From the NCBI GenBank assembly GCA_031213475.1, contig JARUPZ010000035.1, forward strand, positions 2,059,699 to 2,123,698: a stretch of DNA of 64,000 nt. The letters are read 5' to 3'. The translations under genes and the position numbers were made by a program. This DNA comes from Nereocystis luetkeana. Lineage: Eukaryota; Sar; Phaeophyceae; Laminariales; Laminariaceae. Of this stretch, positions 1-10,003 are shown piece by piece. How positions within the stretch are numbered: the first letter of the stretch is position 1; the number at the start of each line of letters is the position of its first letter. A model generated the notes under the pieces. That model was not told where the DNA came from. It searched no databases and saw only the letters and a list, made by a program, of their open reading frames with translations.

Positions 1-30
1 ATATATATATATATATATTCCAGTGTTTTT

Positions 31-76
31 ACCCATAATATTTGGTCCTGATTACTATGTCCCTCCGTACTACAGC
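31..76 (-). repeat. Degenerate end of the TA-MITE family
   Basis: The half-element around AATATTTGGTCCT and the CCCTCCGTA end match one end of the 110-bp MITE described at 4491-4599. The other end is replaced by the (TA)n run at the window start. It is diverged and fragmentary. Confidence 0.4.
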
Positions 77-426
77 ACTCCGGTGTATTGACACTATACA
101 TACATGAAATTCATAGCACTCTGGACGGAGATACACCGAGCGTTCACAATACTTTGAAGACCATATGCACGCCCAGCGAGGTTCAACACAGCGAAACTCT
201 TATCAAGACATCAGTTGAATACTTCATACACGGTACATACAACAAGCGTATACTCGTTCCTCGTCGTATCTCCCTTCGCGGCACATGACGCGCATACATA
301 CATACATACGTATATTATACATGAACGGGCAGCGACTGCACACGTGGTCGTTGAGCCACCGTTGGATTCCGCGCGCCCCGTCCCGTTGCACCCTAGGATA
401 GTGACACCACCAGGTAGGGGCGGGGA

Positions 427-1638
427 GTGAACGATGATTTTTTCGTGGAGTACTACGTCGATGACGGCATCCTCGTGGAACGTCAGCATTTCGCAAATGG
501 AGCTCGATGCCTTGCGGCCTCGGCCTCCCTGGCGTCGGATCATTTTCGACTGTTCGGCGAGCGACACGCGGGTGACCCCCCGTTGCTGTCGTCCAGTAAG
601 GTTTCGTCGTGGAACACGAGGTTGGTCGTTTTGGGTTGGGAGATAGACACGGTAGCCATGACCATTTCCTTACCGACGGAAAAGCTCACACAGCTCCACA
701 ACCTGCTCGCCGCGTGGCCGGCAGGGCGCACCGTCGCAACCGAGTCCGAACTTCGGACGCTTATTGGAAAACTGCTACACGTGTGCGAAGTAGTACGGCC
801 GGGGAAGTATTTTGTGCGTCGAATGCTGCTAGCCGTGGGATTGAACCAATTGAACCCGGGGCAAGTAAAATACGGAGCGTCCGGAGGCTCGCCAATGAGA
901 CGTGTTGCCCTTACTCCGGAGTTTCATGCGGATGTCGCGTTTTGGTTGTTGATCGTAGACCGCGCGCGCGGCTCAATAGGGGGAAGGCTCGGCGCTTCCT
1001 TACACAATTTTTATCTTCAGCCGCACTCACACACACTGGTATCCGATGCCTCCGGCACCGCCATGGGCGGGTACTGCTTGGAATCAGGCCGGTGGTGGCG
1101 AATCGATTTCTCAGACGAGGTGCAAAAACGCCTGAGAGTGCACAAGCAGAATCGGGATGACCTGTCCATTAACGTGTTGGAACTGTTGGGGATGGTGATC
1201 ACGGTGTGGGCATTTGTCGGCCCCGCCGGGATGCGGCCGCAGTATGGGGGGGAAAGTCTATCACTAAAAGGGGACAACATGTCGGCAATTCACTGGGTGA
1301 ATCGGTGTAAGGGGGGGACGGAGCCTCGATCGGGGGCATTGATGCGCATATTAGGATGTCTAGAAATGGATTCAGGTTGTTCGTTTCGCGCCAAGCATGT
1401 CGCCGGAATAGCCAACACGTTAGCCGATGGTATATCGCGGTGGCAGCGTGCGTCCATCAACGTTTCCCTCCGCGAATTCCGACCCGATATTGACTGGCAG
1501 GAACAGAGGCTGGGATTCGCCGGGGACGCGTTTTGTTCCGGGGTATTGGCCTCCAGTATCTCCGAAACGCAGTTGCGGTCTCGTCTGAACAGACTTACGC
1601 TTCAGGTTTCGCATCTTGGTCCAGGTTTCGCAGGCTAA
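427..1638 (+). CDS. Reverse transcriptase (C-terminal part) and RNase H of the DIRS-like element
   Basis: The 403 codons begin just before the RT catalytic YVDD motif (residues 10-13), so the fingers and first palm motifs are missing. The first codon is GTG after an in-frame stop at 415-417, so it is not a genuine start. The RT thumb region follows with LGWEID (about 69-74). RNase H then shows four acidic residues in family order: D207 in SDASG, E252 in NVLELLG, D283 in KGDNMSA and D334 in NTLADG. These enzymes copy element RNA into DNA and degrade the template strand. The reading frame overlaps the recombinase frame by about 100 bp. Upstream, residues in another frame (about 340-425) look like the missing RT part, pointing to an indel near 425. 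Confidence 0.88.
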   Translation: MNDDFFVEYYVDDGILVERQHFANGARCLAASASLASDHFRLFGERHAGDPPLLSSSKVSSWNTRLVVLGWEIDTVAMTISLPTEKLTQLHNLLAAWPAGRTVATESELRTLIGKLLHVCEVVRPGKYFVRRMLLAVGLNQLNPGQVKYGASGGSPMRRVALTPEFHADVAFWLLIVDRARGSIGGRLGASLHNFYLQPHSHTLVSDASGTAMGGYCLESGRWWRIDFSDEVQKRLRVHKQNRDDLSINVLELLGMVITVWAFVGPAGMRPQYGGESLSLKGDNMSAIHWVNRCKGGTEPRSGALMRILGCLEMDSGCSFRAKHVAGIANTLADGISRWQRASINVSLREFRPDIDWQEQRLGFAGDAFCSGVLASSISETQLRSRLNRLTLQVSHLGPGFAG

Positions 1639-2084
1639 TGGGGAGAGACCAATACCTGACGGCAGACGCGACTGCCGAAGACCACGAATTGGCAATCGTT
1701 GACTTTGCCGCCTGGTGTAGCGCGTCGCAGGGCAACCAAGCGGGAACGATCGCGAGTAAGATATCCGCAGTGCAATACTTTCACCGGTTAGAGTATAGGT
1801 TGGAACTCCCCACGCAGTCACCAACAGTCAAAAACGCATTGAAAGGGATAGCTCGGGCGCACGCCGACGCGGGTACCGCACGTCGGGTGCGGCATCCGGT
1901 GTCATGGGACATGCTGCTCAAGGGGGGACAGCGCGTATCCTCGGGGGGGGCTGGGGGTCGGGTGTTATGGCTTTGTTTGGCTATGAGTTATTTTTTTATA
2001 GCCCGTTCTGACGAGATGTGGGCCAAGGACGGGGGCGAGATGCACCCGACCCACTGTCTAACACGGGCCGACGTTGCGTTTTGA
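1533..2084 (+). CDS. Tyrosine recombinase of the DIRS-like element, N-terminal part
   Basis: This 183-codon frame overlaps the end of the RNase H frame. Its start resembles the SAM-like core-binding domain of phage-integrase-type recombinases (SSEQTYASGFASW at about residues 14-26). It reaches the first catalytic arginine region (FFIARSDEMW) before stopping at 2082-2084. The rest of the catalytic domain continues in the next frame from about 2074, so one indel or a programmed shift near 2078 separates the halves. The true start codon is uncertain. Confidence 0.8.
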   Translation: MFRGIGLQYLRNAVAVSSEQTYASGFASWSRFRRLMGRDQYLTADATAEDHELAIVDFAAWCSASQGNQAGTIASKISAVQYFHRLEYRLELPTQSPTVKNALKGIARAHADAGTARRVRHPVSWDMLLKGGQRVSSGGAGGRVLWLCLAMSYFFIARSDEMWAKDGGEMHPTHCLTRADVAF

Positions 2085-2658
2085 TAGCGGTGATAGCCAG
2101 CTGTCGTACTTACACTGGCGCCAGGCCGACAGGGTAGAAGTCCGATTTCGTGGACACAAAGGGGACCAAGCAGGGGAGGGTAGCGTAGTAGTGAGAACAC
2201 GGGACACGGTGCAGGGCACGAGATCGGGGCTGCAGTCGGACGGCGCGGCCGTCGCTCTTATGGTGGAACTGATGTCGTTTTACTCCATGCTGCCCGAACA
2301 CGCACCTCTTTCCTCGTACCGTAGCAAGGGTAAAGTCGTACCATGGCGATACGGCCAAGCAACCCAGGCGCTTAAAGAGATCGTCAAGGAGTCAGGGGCG
2401 GACCCCGACCAGTTCACATTACATTCGCTCCGTATCGGGGGGGCATCGACGCTCGCAGCGGGAGGAACCGTGTCGGAGCGAGTAATTCAAAGGGAAGGTA
2501 GATGGAAATCGGGGGCGTATAAGGCATACACGCGTAACAATAAAGAGGACGTCAGTCATGGCGGACACAGGAGGGGGGTCTCAGAGACAACCCGGCCAGG
2601 GTACGGTCTGGGGAGCACTGTAAAGTATCGGAAGGACCTCGGATTTGAGGGAGTTTGA
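2074..2658 (+). CDS. Tyrosine recombinase of the DIRS-like element, catalytic C-terminal part
   Basis: This frame holds the hallmark HxxR box (HSLRIGGAS, H117 and R120), the W of GRWKSGAYKAYTR (W144) and candidate nucleophile tyrosines Y149 and Y152. This is the layout of DIRS tyrosine recombinases, which insert circular cDNA without target duplication. It lies in a different frame from the N-terminal half; the junction is near 2074-2084. The stop codon falls inside the first few bases of the B1 repeat, a compact arrangement common at the 3' side of such elements. Confidence 0.85.
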   Translation: MRFDSGDSQLSYLHWRQADRVEVRFRGHKGDQAGEGSVVVRTRDTVQGTRSGLQSDGAAVALMVELMSFYSMLPEHAPLSSYRSKGKVVPWRYGQATQALKEIVKESGADPDQFTLHSLRIGGASTLAAGGTVSERVIQREGRWKSGAYKAYTRNNKEDVSHGGHRRGVSETTRPGYGLGSTVKYRKDLGFEGV

Positions 2659-2776
2659 ATGGTCGAAGACCATTTGGGGTACTCGGTCGTCCGAGACGGC
2701 ACAGTAGGCCCCAGTCGAGGGGGCCCAAGGGAGGGAGTAATATGACTATTACATGGAGTAATAGAGGCTGTTACAC
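2652..2776 (+). repeat. Split direct repeat B1 of the DIRS-like element
   Basis: These 125 bp match 3421-3545 with only a few substitutions at a constant 769-bp offset. The repeat starts at the recombinase stop codon. It includes a short tandem of GGAGTAATAG-type units (2745-2805) that continues beyond the copied part. Confidence 0.9.
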
Positions 2777-3420
2777 GGAGTAATAGGACTGTTACACGGA
2801 GTAACAGGGTGTCGGTACGAACATGGAAAGCCGTCAGTAACGTCGGTTGCGTACCGAACAAAATGGAAAACTTCCCCCCACGTCTCAGAGAAAAAGAATA
2901 ACAACCCAATCCGAATGATAAAGCAACAAAGGGAAGGCTTGTGAGGAGACTCTGGAACAGGTCGAGAAACAATCCGTGTTTTGTTGTGAACGGGCGAATT
3001 GCGAATTTTGAGGTTGAAATATTTTATGATTGATGAGCGAAAAACAACACATACGACATGTATATCCCCGAGGAGGTCAAGGACTAGCCGAAACGAAACT
3101 AAGCCTCAGCAGGTTGAGCGGGCGTTACGATGTAATGGATATGAGTCCAATATTTATACAACTGGTAAAACAAAGAAGAGAGCTCGCACACGAGATCATT
3201 CTCACACAGTTCGACAAGCACAGCAATCTCAAGCGGGAAGCGCGCGACCTCAGCTGACCAGTGAACTACGTCATCAAGAGCAAAACTTCCCGGAAAATTG
3301 AAGATCGATCTACGAGAATTTCCGTAGTTTCTCCCGCCCACCCACCCCTTTTCTTTCGAAGGTTGTTGGAAAGGAATTGCTACGAAGTAACAACATTCTG
3401 TTAATCTGTAAACTGTCAGG
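2777..3420 (+). other. Spacer between split repeats (candidate A2 segment)
   Basis: By analogy with Ngaro/PAT elements, this 644-bp spacer should be a copy of the lost left terminus (A1). A short open frame at 3030-3257 (75 codons) could be the beginning of the element's first ORF carried in that terminus. I recognise no domain in it. Without an intact A1 the assignment cannot be tested here. Confidence 0.4.
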
Positions 3421-3545
3421 AGTTTGAATGGCCGAAGACCATTTGGGGTACTCGGTCGTCCGAGACCGCACAGTAGGCCCCAGTCGAGGGGGGCCAAGGG
3501 AGGGAGTAATATGACTATTACATGGAGTAATAGAGGCTGTTACAC
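3421..3545 (+). repeat. Split direct repeat B2, right end of the DIRS-like element
   Basis: Second copy of the 125-bp repeat. Similarity ends abruptly at GTTACAC (3539-3545), which is the likely right border of the element. No target duplication is expected for a tyrosine-recombinase element. Confidence 0.88.
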
Positions 3546-3879
3546 TGCATGCGTGCTGCAAACGGGAAAAGTTCTACTACTGCAGTACGAAACCCCTGCT
3601 CTCTGTCCGGAGACACTATATTAATAGCTAACAATGAATACCCAACAAAAAGGTCGTCACATACATCTGCGCACAGCAGCAGTGAGTGGTATACCTGGTG
3701 CGTACAGCAGTACAACCAAACAGCAGTAGTAATGTATTAGTAGTATATGTACAAACAATAATAGTCTTCGGGGGTGCTTATTAAGGAGGGGAGTGGTCGT
3801 TTTTTGGTGGACGAGATGGAGGAGGGATGTTGGTTGTAGTAGTAGTCTTCATGAGCGTCACATCAGTTCTGATTTGTCG

Positions 3880-3988
3880 TATTACGGGGGGCCATAGTTA
3901 ACAGGACCAAATATTGTTAGTAAAAATGGTTAAACATATAGGTTTTTATGTGTACCATAGGTCCTGTTTACTATGGTCCTCCGTAATA
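3880..3988 (+). mobile_element. TA-MITE copy
   Basis: Inverted ends TTACGGGGGGCC and GGTCCTCCGTAA are flanked by TA on both sides. The internal AATATTGTTAGTAAAAAT core is in plus orientation. Confidence 0.9.
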
Positions 3989-4490
3989 GGATACTGCCGA
4001 GCTTTTGTTCTGGAGAGTTCTTCACTTACTTTCTGTTCTTATAGTCGTTTATTAGAACAACACTACGCATTGATTGTCGGATGGCAAGCATATAATAATA
4101 ATAGTGCTACGCGCCAGGTACGTTAACATTGCACCACAATTGTCAAGAAAGGTCCGAGGGGATTATGCTACCGGCCTGCGAAGATTCGCTACACATAATA
4201 ATCAGATAGACTCTCCATGAATACGCAATAATACCAGGTACAGCAAGCAGTAGCATTGTTATTAATAGTAATATTAGTATCTATGGTATCATTGTAGGTT
4301 GAATAATAAAGTGTTTACGAGAGAATCTGATACCACTATACTGTCTGTTGTAGTGCAAAATGTTGATTCATGTATTTGTTACTACACTACAATAGTGGCA
4401 TTCATTGCGTGTTTTGTCGTCCGACAGCAGTGTGTGTGTGCAGCATGACTGATGAGCGGCAACGTCGCTCACTCAACAAAAAAAAAGAAC

Positions 4491-4599
4491 TATTACGGGG
4501 GGGCATAGTTAATAGGACCAAATATTGTTAGTAAAAATGGTTACACATATAGGTTTTTATGTATACGACAGGTCCTATTAACTATGGTCCCCCGTAATA
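4491..4599 (+). mobile_element. TA-MITE copy (reference copy)
   Basis: About 109 bp including TA at both sides. The inverted termini read TTACGGGGG...GGTCCTATT, and the near-identical inner arms continue for about 28 bp (ACCATAGTTAATAGGACC). TA target duplications and TIRs fit a Stowaway-like non-autonomous Tc1/mariner element (known family behaviour). No transposase is present in the window. Confidence 0.92.
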
Positions 4600-4767
4600 A
4601 CATCCATTCATTCCTTTTGTTCCATTTGCATTAATTTGCAGATGCAGACGAGAGGCGGGGGCGCGTGCGAATTTCGAGGACAAGGTGTGGGTGTAAAGAT
4701 CAACGCAATTTCGATGATCATACACATTACACATTGTTGTGTACGGTGCCTCGTGGTACACATTATC

Positions 4768-4872
4768 ATACATACATACATACATACATACATACATACA
4801 TACATACATACATACATACATACATACATACATACATACATACATACATACATACATACGTACGTATGTATG
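4768..4872. repeat. CATA tetranucleotide microsatellite
   Basis: About 23 uninterrupted CATA units, then a short TACG/TATG inversion that makes a palindromic end. It generates the Tyr/Val/Cys/Met or Ile/His/Thr open frames on both strands, which are not genes. Confidence 0.95.
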
Positions 4873-5122
4873 TAGATTTTGATAGAAGCCTCGCTCGCTG
4901 GCCACTGACTACTGAATGCCCCCCCCCTCCTCCGCGCCTCCTCCTCTTCCTTCTTTACACTCTGCAAAACAACAAATAAATACACATCCATCGAATCGAA
5001 GAGGTCAATGACTGCTCTGTTGTGATTACGTATTGTACTGTTGTATTAATAGTTGTTGGTGTTGTGTATGAAAATCTGTTGTCGCTGCGGGACCGCTAAA
5101 GGCGGTAGGAATATAAGGCTAC

Positions 5123-5202
5123 TATTACGGGGGGACCATATTAAATAGGACCTACGGTACACACTAAAATATTGGTCCTATTTACTATGCCCCCCCGTAA
5201 TA
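5123..5202 (-). mobile_element. TA-MITE copy with internal deletion
   Basis: Only 80 bp. Both termini (TTACGGGGGGACC and CCCCCCGTAA) and TA flanks are kept, but the middle is missing about 30 bp relative to other copies. Confidence 0.85.
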
Positions 5203-6825
5203 ACACTTCTTATATATATATGCCAACATAATTCACATGCTATATGTATACAGTACCCCACTATTGATACTTAACACAACTACTGCTGTACATGTGCGTA
5301 TTATGGGGGGCAGATAACTTTATTGCCTGGCAGGGTGGCGATCTAGTTTTCATCAGGTACGAGGAGCACGAGTACGTATAGTATGTACAATTATCCTCCA
5401 TGTTTATTTTACACGTCGGTGTGGGATGTGGGAGGTTAGAGAATCGCCTCGAAGTTGCGCCGTGAGCGAAGAACAAAGAAGGCTGAGCCAGGCGTTACTA
5501 TTCATATCAACAATTGATATCAACAACGAGAAGCGCGCCTCCACACCCGCAACTCGCCCGTGTTAACAGTTCGTGCGTGCAGTGTACTCTTATTTTATAA
5601 CTACTATATACAGCAGTAGTAGTACTATTACTACTATACCATAATATATATATATATATTAACACTATCATGCCGGTACCCTTTTGAGTTGCGCTGATCC
5701 AACAATGTTGCGCAGCATCCATACGGTTAGTTTCTTCCTCAATAGCATGCGCACCGGTAATAACCCAATCGTCTATACGAGGCCTATAGGAATAATAAGG
5801 GAGATTATTGTCAACTGTCTTGCAGCCCGGCATTTACTGATAGATATATCACGGCGCAAGAAGGCAACAGGCGCCACCAGGTACCGTATGATGATGATGG
5901 GTTGGCCGCGCGCCACGGTTGGCTCTTCCAACCACCCCAACCACCACGTTTCGTCGTCTTGTTTTTCCGGTGTGGGAAGAGCAATCATGCATACTTACCA
6001 GTACGTGGTACCTGGTGCATACGAAATACTGTTGGCACGATGCCAGTACGTACCCCGTACAAATACGTACTGGTACGAAATACTGCTGTTAAATGCGCTG
6101 CTAATACATACCAGTACGCCAGTACGTACCTGGTATAATAGTAGACTATTACTAGGTACGTTCCACGCACTGGTGACACGATGCTGAAAATGTTGGTCTG
6201 AATCGTTTTCTGTTCGGTAGGAGGAGAGAGGAGAGAGGTGTGTGTGAAAGCCTGCATCATAATGTGCTTCGAAAAGTATGTGATAAATCAGCATGGTTGC
6301 TTTATTATATAGTGCAATACCTGGCATACAGCAACAACCCAGAAAGGTACCCGAATGCTTTACTGTTTGAAATTCTCGATAGTATACTCCTTCATGTAGG
6401 TCTTGCCCCTTACGGGGGATGGACCGCCCCCCCAGCCGCAAGACGGGTCACCTAACACCCCACCCTCTGGACGCCTTTTCACGGTGCAAATGGTGACGCC
6501 GTGCGCTCAATATCGGGAACGCTCAACAAGATTAGCAACGTGCAAATGCCCGACGACCTTGCGGGACACCTTTCGCCAAAGGCATGGATCGCCACAACCT
6601 CCGTGCTCAACATCAGGCTTAAACCGGGCCTTGGCGCCGTACCCTTACCGCCGAGCACTCTCTCTCGTTGTCAACGTCCTTGCGCCTACAACACGATAAT
6701 AACTATCTGTTAATAGCAGCCTGTTTTTATGAAACCGAGATCTGGTGTAACTCCCTCAACGTTTGCTCCATTTATTTTATGAGCTTGATCCCAGTTCGAT
6801 TTTGAACGATGCACTGCCTGCTGCC

Positions 6826-7020
6826 TCCCCCCATCCTCTCCCCCCCCCCGTCCCACCCTCCCCCCATCCCCCGCCCTCCCACTCACCCGCCCACCCCGCC
6901 CCTTCTTTCACCCCCTCTCGTTTCCCACCCACCCCACTCTGTCCCATCTACGGTCTCTCCCCCCCCACCCCATTCTTTCACCGCCCTGCCTCCCCCTCCG
7001 CTCCGCCCCCACCTCCCCGC
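6826..7020. repeat. Polypyrimidine CCCTCC-rich tract
   Basis: Nearly pure C/T on the plus strand with CCCACC and CCCTCC runs. It produces proline-rich open frames in several registers. No gene is supported. Confidence 0.8.
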
Positions 7021-7859
7021 TACGGCACGCACCCTCTACTGCTTCTTTCTACCACGCAACGTGGTCAGCATCATCTAACCAGCTTTCTACTCAAAAGGAC
7101 GACTACTGAATCTGCCCCACGAAGCAGCCCGGGGGGGAGGGTGCGTCTCGACTGCAAAAAGAAAGGAGAGCTGTATACGCGCCCTTCGCATGGCGTGATG
7201 GTGCTCGTAGGTATCGTTGATAAAACCGCATTATTTCCTGTTGCGGGAGAGCACAGACAGTAATCAGAACCCAACATGATGCGTAAATGCTCAGGGATAT
7301 GTAAGGTTTTCTAGTCGATCCTGGGTTCCGATTACAATAGCCCCTCGCACTACACACAGTACACGCTTGAGAATAGCACGCTCGTCGTGATGGGATGCTT
7401 TACAGCACATTCTGCATCGGTCCCAAATAAATGTTGGCTGTGAGTTGGACTTTCACTCGTAACACAGGTCTGTTTTGCTTGGTATGTGCAACTACAACCG
7501 ATCTAATACGTATATTGCGACGGATTTATGTTCTCCGAAGGGAAACAAGATATCTGGGATACCCGTAAGACGTCCCACATTGATTCCGACGAGAGAGGAC
7601 GGGATGACGTCCCTCTCACTTCGAGTGTCCATGACAGTACTGATGTGCGTCTGTTCTATATGTTGTTGTCGCCTCGTGACTGTCCAGGGCTCCATCTCCT
7701 GAGCTAGCAGTCTCACGCACGAGTTGATCCAACATGTCAAAAAATCCCAAGCAGATATAGTATCCTGAGATATATTGTGCCTCGTACTATGTACAAAGGT
7801 ACGATACCGTGTACGAGACGGCCGCCGCTAACCCAATGCACAGACAGCGCGCGCCGAGA

Positions 7860-8051
7860 TCAGAGCTGTGGTGCCTGCTGCCACGTGTGAGTATCGGTGT
7901 CGCTGCCGGTGGCTGGATCCCGTCGTCGACATTCGATGGAAAGAAATACCTCCTCACTAGGCTTCGTGGGGAGGGGGTTATCTGGCAAACTCAACAAACT
8001 AGACCCTTCATCGCTGGTCTTTGTGTCGGTTTTCAATACCGTGGAGGGCAA
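7860..8051 (-). repeat. Fragment of an interspersed element sharing a coding motif with 9199-9555
   Basis: The minus-strand frame contains LKTDTKTSDEG near its start, and the copy at 9555 has LKTDAKTSDEG at the same place. Both then continue with loosely similar Ser/Arg/Glu-rich text. Two diverged copies 1.5 kb apart argue for a repeat with a once-coding segment. I do not recognise the protein. Confidence 0.45.
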
Positions 8052-8507
8052 GGGCCCGTACTACTGGTGGGTCTCTTTTTTGTGTTTGTATGGGTGCCGG
8101 TGCTGATGATGGTGACGCCTGCCGTGATCTGCTGTTGCTTCTGGTCGGTGGTGGTTGGGTGCGTGTCATGCGCTATATATAAACAATCCCAAACATATAT
8201 CCTAATACACGATAGTTTTGATTAATTAGCACTGCCCGGTGTGGCCCACGAAGTCACGTGACTCTGTAGGTCAGTGGGTAGTGCTATATAAAGCGGGTCG
8301 TGAGTCCGATTCTCGCAGGCTCTCATAGCTGTTAGCGTCGAGCGAGTGCGCTGGGGGCAATATTTATGGTTATATTGATAGTGTGCTCCTGGATGCTATT
8401 AATAATATATGTATGTACGTGGCAAGCGGGGTGCGGCGGAGATCAAAGTATCATGGTGAGTCTCAACGAACCCACAAAGAGCGTTTTTTTGTTGGTGATA
8501 TAAGAAC

Positions 8508-8557
8508 TACCCACTGGCCTACGAAGTCACGTGGGTGCTTAAGTAGGCCAGTGGGTA
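8508..8557. repeat. 14-bp perfect inverted repeat
   Basis: The arms TACCCACTGGCCTA (8508-8521) and its reverse complement (8544-8557) surround a 22-bp loop containing GTCACGTG. A related, imperfect version lies at 8243-8280. Confidence 0.75.
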
Positions 8558-9198
8558 TGGTACCGCGGCGCAAGCGCTCGGATACGGCATATACGAGGAT
8601 GTGTCGCAGCTGCCAGTACTGCTATGCGGAGGGCCTAGAGCATGAGTGGGGCAAAGGGAAGTTTTCCAAGATACGAGGCCGTCTGAAGGCGGGGTCGCGA
8701 TCTTGGGGGCTCGGTCGACACCCTCGTATCTACTCGACACGGCCCTGAAGAACGAGAAAAAGATCAACCAAAGTCACGTATCATGGATAATGTCTTGGCA
8801 GAACACACACGGCACCCGCATACTGGGTGTTATCGTACAGTGCATGCTCGAATACTTGATTTGTACTTGCCTGGATCTCAAAATAGCCGCAGTCCCCTGA
8901 CGAAGACATTCTATCCTCCCGATATACGAGAACAGGATACGTATAGCGAGAAAGAAAAGACCTGTGAGTGGCTAACCTGAACCTACAACGAATGCAGGCA
9001 GGATCGAAGGTGAGCCATGGGAGCTTGGACCTTAGACCAGTCTTAACATGGTGGACCCAGGGAGATTACAGTGAAGGGGGGTAGGCTAAGAACAACGAAC
9101 TCAAGCTGGAGTGAAGGTGGGTGACAAGGGTTTAGACCTTAAGTAGACCAGCCAGAATAGGTAGTGACATCTCGCCAACAGCTACCGTGTACGAGATA

Positions 9199-9555
9199 TC
9201 AAGGGTACGATACATTTTTCGAAGCATCTTTTTTGGGCGATTTCGTCGTTGCAATTGGAGGTGAACAGGCACATTGCGTCCATGCGTTCTTCGCATTTTT
9301 GGCTTGAAGCGATTTCCGGTAGGGAGAGGGGTCGACGGACCGCCCGCCAGGACGGCATACACCAGCAATCGCTGCAGGAGTCGCTGCCGGGGGCTGCACC
9401 CCACCATCAAGATTCGATGAAAATAAAGACCTCCTCTGTTCGCTTCGAGGGGGTGTGCCTTTTAGCACACTGAACAAAAACTGACGAAGGTAAGGAAACC
9501 AGCCAGGCCCTTCATCGCTTGTCTTTGCGTCTGTCTTCAATGCCATAGGAGCCAA
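9199..9555 (-). repeat. Second copy of the LKTDxKTSDEG interspersed fragment
   Basis: Open for 118 codons on the minus strand. The first 20 or so residues parallel those at 8051-7990, and the downstream part differs. Nucleotide similarity is clearest around 9510-9545 and 8005-8045. It is probably a decayed transposon or satellite-gene piece and not a host gene. Confidence 0.4.
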
Positions 9556-10003
9556 AGAAATCCGTCGGGAGTACTATTAGCAGAGACGACGTTGTTAGTC
9601 CTCGGCAGTGATATGTTGTTATGTCGGCAGTCGTTGCCACACTAGTTCCGCAGAATACGAAAGCGAAAGAGAGAGTACGCTGATTTGGGTTCATATATCG
9701 AACGGATACTCGGCGGGGCACTATTTTGAATCAAACTACCCTTTTTTGCGAGTTGTCGGTGTTCACGAGACAGCGACTACTGCATGAGATAGAGGGAGCA
9801 CCTCGAAGGATGATGACATGATATCACGCGACGCCTATACAAGAGCAGGTGCAAAGACAGTGGCGTTTCCTTCTAAATCGTGGTGCTTATAACGACGGAA
9901 GGGAAACCCGGGGTTTTAAAGTCCTCCTCGTAGATGATGGACAAAAACAAATATCACGGAGAATGTACAATACAATTTTATGCACGTCGCTTGCCTTTGA
10001 TGT

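Larger units (their letters stand above)
320..3545 (+). mobile_element. 5'-truncated DIRS/Ngaro-like tyrosine-recombinase retrotransposon
   Basis: The order is reverse transcriptase, RNase H, then tyrosine recombinase, followed by a 125-bp direct repeat present twice (2652-2776 and 3421-3545) around a 644-bp spacer. Known DIRS-order elements use a tyrosine recombinase instead of a DDE integrase. Ngaro/PAT types carry split direct repeats (A1-ORFs-B1-A2-B2), and the right half here fits B1-A2-B2. The left end is missing: RT fingers, gag and A1 are absent, and RT similarity stops near a CATA-repeat tract at about 293-320. An in-frame stop at 415-417 and a frame change near 425 show the RT 5' part is broken. 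Another frame change interrupts the recombinase near 2078. The copy is probably inactive. Confidence 0.85.
3546..10003. other. Intergenic, repeat-rich; no host gene recognised
   Basis: Holds three TA-MITE copies (3880, 4491, 5123), a CATA microsatellite (4768-4872), a C-rich polypyrimidine stretch (6826-7020), a 14-bp inverted repeat around 8508-8557, and two related fragments at 7860-8051 and 9199-9555. Open frames here are short, overlapping and compositionally simple. It lies 3' of gene 1. Confidence 0.7.

Noticed and set aside
4582..4991. Open frames rich in Tyr-Val-Cys-Met or Ile-His-Thr on both strands
   Set aside because: Translation of the CATA microsatellite.
6763..7263. Proline-rich 166-codon open frame
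   Set aside because: Follows a polypyrimidine tract, open in several frames, no conserved motif.
8243..8330. tRNA-like sequence with A-box-like GGTCAGTGGGTAG and B-box-like GAGTCCGATTCTC
   Set aside because: Acceptor arms do not pair, the T-loop lacks the canonical TTC, and the A-box part is homologous to the inverted repeat at 8508-8557. A tRNA-derived repeat remains possible but is not supported.
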